This document shows positions 5,402 to 9,779 of a stretch of 9,779 nucleotides of DNA, in pieces; the stretch's first letter is position 1; the number at the start of each line of letters is the position of its first letter. This DNA comes from Cloacimonetes bacterium TCS62. Lineage in GTDB: Bacteria > Cloacimonadota > Cloacimonadia > Cloacimonadales > TCS61. Made by a program: the position numbers and the translations under genes. The notes beneath the pieces are model-generated. The model was given only the letters and a program-made list of their open reading frames with translations. It was not told where the DNA came from and did no database searches. The DNA lies in the NCBI GenBank assembly GCA_001577185.1, contig LSCM01000033.1, positions 1-9,779 on the forward strand, in the 5' to 3' direction.

Positions 5402-7666
5402 ATGTATAAAATTAAAATTAATGGTATTGTTCAAGGTGTTGGCTTTCGACCTTTTATCTATAAATTAGCGATCGAGCAAAACTTAAAAGGTTTTGTCTTG
5501 AATTCAACAAGCGGTGTGAAAATAGAGGCAGTGGGTGATAAATCATCTTTGGATAAATTTATTAAGAGGATTAAAAAAGAGTTACCTGCAGCTGCCGATA
5601 TCAAAGAATTCAAAGTAGATGAACTTCCTGATAAGCTATACGATAATTTTAAGATCAAAAGAAGTGCAATATCTGATGGCTCTACATTGATATCTCCTGA
5701 CCTTGCAGTTTGTGAAAAATGCCAACAAGAGTTTAATGATCCAAAAGACCAACGCTTTAAATATGCTTTTATCAACTGCACTAATTGCGGACCTAGATAT
5801 TCAATAATTGAGCATACTCCTTATGATCGCCCGGTTACATCAATGAAGGAATTTGAGATGTGTGATTACTGTAAAAAAGAATATAGTGATCCACTTAATA
5901 GAAGATTTCATGCTCAACCTGTAGCTTGTCCGGATTGCGGACCTCATCTTAAGTTTCTAGATAAAGATCTTTCTTTAATTTCAGGTGATCCTATTGCGCA
6001 TACAATAAAAGCTATTAAAGAGGGAAAGATAGTAGGGATAAAAGGCATAGGAGGATTTCACATTGCCTGTGATGCTACAAATTTTGAAGCTGTAAAACAT
6101 TTAAGAAAAAGAAAGAACAGACCCGATAAACCATTTGCTGTAATGGCCTGTGAGGACAAGATTCATGAAATTGTTAAAGTCACAAAAAATCAAAAAGCAT
6201 TGCTCAAATCTCCCAAAGCACCTATTTTAATACTTCCGAGAAACGATAGTATAGATTTATACAAAACTGATAATAGCAGTGGTGATTCACCAATAGCTCC
6301 TAATGTGGCACCTCAGAATCCTAACCTTGGAGTCTTTTTACCCTATGCACCACATCATTTTCAGATCGTAAATAGTAAATTACCATTTGTAATAATGACA
6401 AGCGGAAATAACCAAAACGAGCCTATAGCAACAGAACCTGAAATATTGCAAGATCTTTGTGATTATTTTCTAGAGCATAATAGAGCAATCCTGAATCGCT
6501 CTGATGATTCTATAATTTTACCTACCCAGAAACACAACATTCTAATTCGCCGCTCAAGAGGATTTGTGCCTTCTCCGTGCAATTTACCTTTTAAAACAAA
6601 ATCCACGCTAGGTTGCGGAGCAGAACTTAAACTAACCTTTTCTTTGAGCAATAAGACCAAACTTTTTTTATCACCCTACATTGGGAATACAGGCAGTAAA
6701 GAAACCATGGATTTTTATCAAGAAACATTTACAAAATACAAAAAGTGGTTTAAAATTGAACCGGAGTTAATTGCTTGTGATCTACAACCGGATTTTATGA
6801 GTACTAAGTTTGCTGAAAGCTTGAATTTGCCATTAGTTAAAGTTCAGCATCATCACGCACATGTTTCTGCAATTATGGCAGAGCATCAAATAGATGAGAA
6901 AGTAATCGGTGTAGCGTATGATGGGACTGGTTTAGGTACTGATAATACGATCTGGGGAGGAGAGATATTTATTGGTGATCACGGAAAATTTGATCGTATA
7001 TTCCATTTAAACTATATGCCTTTACCCGGAGGAGATGCTGCTATCAAACATCCTATTCGAATCGCTTATGCTTATTTAAAGAAATCCGGTCTCAGTACAG
7101 AATATCTGAAAGGAATCTCTAAATTTGAAAAGAGAATTATAGATAAGCAAATTCAGAATAACTTCAATATATTTCAAACTTCAAGTATGGGCAGACTTTT
7201 TGATTGTGTATCTGCTATGTTAGGGCTTTTTCCTACTATCACATTTGAAGCTCAGAGCGCAATGGCCTTGGAATATTTGTGTGAAAACGAACAAGTACTA
7301 GATTGCGAACCTTATTCATATGACATTACAAATGAGATAATTGATATTCAACCGTGTATCAAGGAGATCACTTCAGATGTTCAAAGAGGAGTAGAATCCA
7401 AAACAATTTCAAAGAAATTTCATAAAACTATAATTGATCTTACTGTGAATTCTGTTGAGAAAGCAAGGAAGAGATCCGGTCTGAAAAAAGTCGTTCTCTC
7501 TGGTGGAGTAATGCAAAATAGAATTCTGCTAAATGGGTTGATAAAAAAGCTCTCCAGAAATAACTTTACAGTTTATGCACCAGAAAATTTATCACCGAAT
7601 GATAGTTCAATATCTGTTGGCCAGGTAATGATCGCCAACCGTAAAATTGAACAAAAAAGAGATTAA
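5402..7666 (+). CDS. hypF: Carbamoyltransferase HypF, [NiFe] hydrogenase maturation
   Basis: HypF uses carbamoyl phosphate and ATP to carbamoylate the C-terminal cysteine of HypE, the first step toward the cyanide ligands of the active-site iron. The 754 residues show the full architecture. First is an acylphosphatase domain (1 to about 90, NGIVQGVGFRPF at 7-18). Two zinc fingers follow, with Cys104/107/126/129 and Cys154/157/176/179. Then comes a YrdC-like domain (about 195-390, with MTSGN at 332-336), and a Kae1-like carbamoyltransferase domain with HHHAH (483-487), AYDGTGLG (505-512) and LSGGVMQNR (699-707). The late motif usually written NDGG reads NDSS (733-736). The frame is open from a TTG at 5354, but I chose ATG 5402: it begins exactly at the acylphosphatase domain, and AAGG (5391-5394) lies 7 bases before it. 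It is the first gene of the hyp operon, 21 bases before hypC. Confidence 0.97.
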   Translation: MYKIKINGIVQGVGFRPFIYKLAIEQNLKGFVLNSTSGVKIEAVGDKSSLDKFIKRIKKELPAAADIKEFKVDELPDKLYDNFKIKRSAISDGSTLISPDLAVCEKCQQEFNDPKDQRFKYAFINCTNCGPRYSIIEHTPYDRPVTSMKEFEMCDYCKKEYSDPLNRRFHAQPVACPDCGPHLKFLDKDLSLISGDPIAHTIKAIKEGKIVGIKGIGGFHIACDATNFEAVKHLRKRKNRPDKPFAVMACEDKIHEIVKVTKNQKALLKSPKAPILILPRNDSIDLYKTDNSSGDSPIAPNVAPQNPNLGVFLPYAPHHFQIVNSKLPFVIMTSGNNQNEPIATEPEILQDLCDYFLEHNRAILNRSDDSIILPTQKHNILIRRSRGFVPSPCNLPFKTKSTLGCGAELKLTFSLSNKTKLFLSPYIGNTGSKETMDFYQETFTKYKKWFKIEPELIACDLQPDFMSTKFAESLNLPLVKVQHHHAHVSAIMAEHQIDEKVIGVAYDGTGLGTDNTIWGGEIFIGDHGKFDRIFHLNYMPLPGGDAAIKHPIRIAYAYLKKSGLSTEYLKGISKFEKRIIDKQIQNNFNIFQTSSMGRLFDCVSAMLGLFPTITFEAQSAMALEYLCENEQVLDCEPYSYDITNEIIDIQPCIKEITSDVQRGVESKTISKKFHKTIIDLTVNSVEKARKRSGLKKVVLSGGVMQNRILLNGLIKKLSRNNFTVYAPENLSPNDSSISVGQVMIANRKIEQKRD

Positions 7667-7675
7667 ATTATTCAC

Positions 7676-7682
7676 AAAGGAG
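7676..7682 (+). promoter_or_regulatory. Ribosome binding site of hypC
   Basis: AAAGGAG lies 5 bases before the hypC ATG at 7688, in the 21-base gap after hypF. It is the strongest site in the hyp operon, consistent with a chaperone needed in larger amounts than HypF. Confidence 0.8.
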
Positions 7683-7687
7683 TAAAT

Positions 7688-7930
7688 ATGTGTATAGCAA
7701 TTCCTGCTCAGGTAATAGAAAAAGATGGTGAAGATGGGATTGTGAATCTAGGTGGAGTAAAAAAGGAGATAATGTTTACTTTTACACCGGATGTAGAGAA
7801 AGGTGATTGGGTATTGATGCATACCGGTTTTGCATTGAATGTGATATCAGAAGAAGATGCTTTGGAGACTTTGGATTTATTCAAGGAATTAGAAGGTTAT
7901 GCAGATGCTGAATCTGAAAAGATACCGTGA
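7688..7930 (+). CDS. hypC: Hydrogenase maturation chaperone HypC/HybG family
   Basis: This 80-residue protein matches the family size and opens with the diagnostic MCIAIPAQV. Cys2, exposed after removal of Met1, is the conserved residue that contacts HypD and the large-subunit precursor. The MHTGFALNVI segment (residues 39-48) contains the second conserved region. HypC binds HypD to build the Fe(CN)2CO unit and then carries it to the HoxH precursor. Its 3' end overlaps the start of hypD by about 26 bases in a different frame, so the two products are likely made in a coupled way. Because it is the only hypC-type gene seen, it is inferred to serve HoxH. Confidence 0.96.
   Translation: MCIAIPAQVIEKDGEDGIVNLGGVKKEIMFTFTPDVEKGDWVLMHTGFALNVISEEDALETLDLFKELEGYADAESEKIP
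7891..7896 (+). promoter_or_regulatory. Ribosome binding site deciding the hypD start
   Basis: AGAAGG lies inside the hypC coding region. It is 8 bases before ATG 7905 but only 2 before the alternative ATG 7899. The spacing favours the second ATG. Confidence 0.55.
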
Positions 7931-8966
7931 TCCAGTAGCTATTAGCAAACTAGTAGAAGATCTAAGAGATTGGGAACAGCCAATGAAGATCATGGAAGTT
8001 TGTGGTTCCCATACTATGGCTATTGGTCATTGGGGAATCAGGAAATTACTTCCTGAAAATATTTCACTGATCTCTGGTCCTGGATGTCCGGTTTGCGTTA
8101 CACCAAGTTCTATGATCGATGAATTGATCAAGTTAAAAAATGTGACGGTTGCCGTTTTTGGTGACTTGTTGCGCGTTCCCGGAAAAGAAGAAACCTTAGA
8201 ACAAGCTCGTGCTAAAGGATTAGATGTGAAAATGGTTTATTCACCCTTAGATGCTCTTAAATTGGCCGAAGAAAAAGAAACGGTCTTTGTGGGAATCGGT
8301 TTTGAAACAACTATACCTGGGATAGCTCAAACAATTCTGATGGCTGAAAAAAGAAATTTGAAAAACTTTTCGGTTTTACCTGCATTCAAACTTGTTCCAC
8401 CTGCCTTAGAAGCTCTACTTTCTGACGAAGAGGTTAAGCTGGACGGTTTTCTACTTCCTGGTCATGTTAGTGTGGTCATTGGAGCAGAGTCATATAATCT
8501 TTTACCCGAAAAATATGGTTTGGGAGGAGTAATAGCAGGTTTTGAACCACTGGATATTTTGCGAGCAGTAAAATATCTTACATTACAGAAAAAGCATAGC
8601 AAGCCATCAATTGTAAATGAATATAATAGAGTTGTTGATCTAAAAGGAAATAAAAATGCTCAGAAAATCATCGATACTGTTCTGAAGAAAGAAGATGCTT
8701 TGTGGCGAGGGATAGGAATGATACCACAATCTGGACTGGGTATACGTGAGGAATTTAAGGATTTTGATGCTTCTCAAAAATATGGCATAAATCTCACAGA
8801 TGATGAAGAAAAAACAGGTTGTAGATGTGCTGATGTGTTAAAGGGAAAAATCATTCCATTTCAGTGCCCATTATTCGATCATGGGTGTGATCCTACAAAT
8901 CCTATCGGCCCATGCATGGTTTCTTCCGAAGGTAGTTGCGCTGCCTATTTTAAATATGAAAGGTAA
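7905..8966 (+). CDS. hypD: Hydrogenase maturation protein HypD (Fe-S scaffold)
   Basis: HypD, with HypC, holds the iron while two cyanides and one carbon monoxide are attached, in the cytoplasm. The 353 residues contain the family motifs: EVCGSHT (31-37), GPGCPVC (58-64), GIGFETT (130-136), and LLPGHVSVVIG (183-193). The C-terminal cysteine-rich part has Cys306, Cys308, Cys321, Cys328, Cys337 and Cys345, which include the ligands of its [4Fe-4S] cluster. Cys33 and the Cys61/Cys64 pair correspond to the conserved cysteines implicated in iron binding and thiol chemistry. An ATG two codons earlier (7899) is possible, but ATG 7905 has the better-placed AGAAGG. The start lies inside hypC, and the stop is 3 bases before hypE. 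The protein appears complete, with no missing key cysteine. Confidence 0.96.
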   Translation: MLNLKRYRDPVAISKLVEDLRDWEQPMKIMEVCGSHTMAIGHWGIRKLLPENISLISGPGCPVCVTPSSMIDELIKLKNVTVAVFGDLLRVPGKEETLEQARAKGLDVKMVYSPLDALKLAEEKETVFVGIGFETTIPGIAQTILMAEKRNLKNFSVLPAFKLVPPALEALLSDEEVKLDGFLLPGHVSVVIGAESYNLLPEKYGLGGVIAGFEPLDILRAVKYLTLQKKHSKPSIVNEYNRVVDLKGNKNAQKIIDTVLKKEDALWRGIGMIPQSGLGIREEFKDFDASQKYGINLTDDEEKTGCRCADVLKGKIIPFQCPLFDHGCDPTNPIGPCMVSSEGSCAAYFKYER

Positions 8967-8969
8967 ATT

Positions 8970-9779
8970 ATGAAAGATAACATTATAACACTCGGTCATG
9001 GTAGTGGAGGTGGTGCTACCAGGAGATTGATCAACAACGTTTTTAATAAAAATTTCAGCTTACCATCACTTGATGATGCAGTAGAGATCGAGAATAGAAT
9101 AGTAGTAACAACTGATGCACACGTGATAAGACCGATTTTCTTCCCAGGAGGAGATATAGGAAAACTTTCCGTAACGGGCACAGTGAACGATGTTTCTATG
9201 AAAGGCGCAATTCCTAGATACATTTTAATAACTTATGTTATTGAAGAAGGATTTAAAATAGACGATCTTGTTACAATTACTGAATCCGTCCAAAAAGCTG
9301 CTAATAAGGCTAGTGTGAAGGTAATAGCTGGTGATACAAAAGTTGTGGAAAAAGGGAAAGCGGATGGGATATATATTACAACAACCGGAATTGGTTTCCT
9401 CCCGGATGATGTAGAACTCTCAACATCAAATATTAAATCCGGAAATAAAATTGTGGTAAACGGAAGTATTGGTGATCATACAGTTTCAATTATTAATGCG
9501 AGAGAAGAACTTGGTCTTAAACCGGTTCCACAAAGTGATTGTGCATCACTTAACGAGTTAGTTCAAGTAATGTTGAAAAATGGTAATATTAATTTTCTAA
9601 GGGATGCTACAAGAGGTGGGGTTGCCACGATCCTAAATGAAGTTTCGGATGAAACAGGTTTTGGTATAATTATAAATGAAGAAGATATCCCTATTAATGA
9701 AAATGTTGAAGCTGTTTGTGGTCTGCTGGGATTGGATGCACTTTATATGGCAAATGAAGGAAAACTTGTTTCCTTTGTC
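8970..9779 (+). CDS. hypE: Hydrogenase maturation protein HypE, partial (right edge)
   Basis: HypE dehydrates the thiocarboxamide put on its C-terminal cysteine by HypF, making the thiocyanate that donates cyanide to the HypCD iron. The reading frame is open to the window edge, giving 270 residues. Families usually reach about 330-350, so the tail with the terminal cysteine motif is missing from view, not shown to be lost. Visible are the glycine-rich start HGSGGGATRRL (10-20), the nucleotide-binding block TTDAHVIRP...FFPGGDIGKL (48-66), TGTVNDVSMKGA (69-80), SIGDH (166-170), PQSDCASL (187-194) and RDATRGGVATILNE (211-224). These belong to the AIR-synthase-like ATP-binding fold. The ATG is 3 bases after the hypD stop. 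A GAAAGG overlapping the end of hypD serves as ribosome binding site with 6-base spacing. Confidence 0.95.
   Translation, partial: MKDNIITLGHGSGGGATRRLINNVFNKNFSLPSLDDAVEIENRIVVTTDAHVIRPIFFPGGDIGKLSVTGTVNDVSMKGAIPRYILITYVIEEGFKIDDLVTITESVQKAANKASVKVIAGDTKVVEKGKADGIYITTTGIGFLPDDVELSTSNIKSGNKIVVNGSIGDHTVSIINAREELGLKPVPQSDCASLNELVQVMLKNGNINFLRDATRGGVATILNEVSDETGFGIIINEEDIPINENVEAVCGLLGLDALYMANEGKLVSFV

Noticed and set aside
9000..9220. Minus-strand open frame opposite hypE (8996-9223)
   Set aside because: It lies antisense to the conserved ATP-binding part of hypE, which is clearly the coding strand.

Overview
This A+T-rich window carries two divergent gene blocks that together specify most of a cytoplasmic, NAD-linked [NiFe] hydrogenase and its maturation. 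Nothing in it looks like a mobile element, CRISPR array, rRNA or tRNA, and every full-length gene belongs to a recognisable family. The sequence does not fix the organism. Ribosome binding sites are strong and classical (AAAAGGAGG before hoxF, AAAGGAG before hoxY and hypC), so this is a bacterium that uses Shine-Dalgarno initiation. The proteins resemble the soluble NAD-reducing hydrogenase first known from Cupriavidus/Ralstonia, but the A+T-rich, lysine-rich coding is unlike those GC-rich Proteobacteria. An anaerobic or facultative low-GC lineage is a reasonable inference, no more.

Minus strand, 5118 down to 104: hoxF-hoxU-hoxY-hoxH-hoxW. The genes overlap or sit within 13 bases of each other, so they are almost certainly one transcript. 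HoxF (FMN and NAD(H) site, with a NuoE-like domain fused at its N-terminus) and HoxU (Fe-S electron relay) form the diaphorase half. HoxY (small subunit, one proximal [4Fe-4S]) and HoxH (large subunit, Ni-Fe site) form the hydrogenase half. HoxW is the endopeptidase expected to cut the last 26 residues from HoxH after nickel insertion. There is no separate hoxE gene, and no Tat signal or membrane anchor. The complex should exchange electrons between H2 and NAD(H) in the cytoplasm (group 3d type).

Intergenic region, 5119-5401 (283 bases): this is the divergent control region. It holds a strong hoxF ribosome binding site, candidate promoters on both strands, and four short inverted repeats that could be operators (5167-5179, 5223-5235, 5242-5251, 5255-5274).

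Plus strand, 5402 to the right edge: hypF-hypC-hypD-hypE. HypF and HypE make the cyanide ligand from carbamoyl phosphate. HypC and HypD form the scaffold that assembles Fe(CN)2CO before delivery to HoxH. hypE runs off the right edge after 270 codons. The nickel-insertion genes hypA and hypB are not in the window and may lie beyond hypE.

The leftmost 103 bases hold no confident gene. I do not see an undescribed system here. The points most worth a second look are the cysteine-poor NuoE-like domain and CxC-bearing tail of HoxF, a repeated identical start/stop overlap at two hox junctions, and the cluster of dyads between the two operons.
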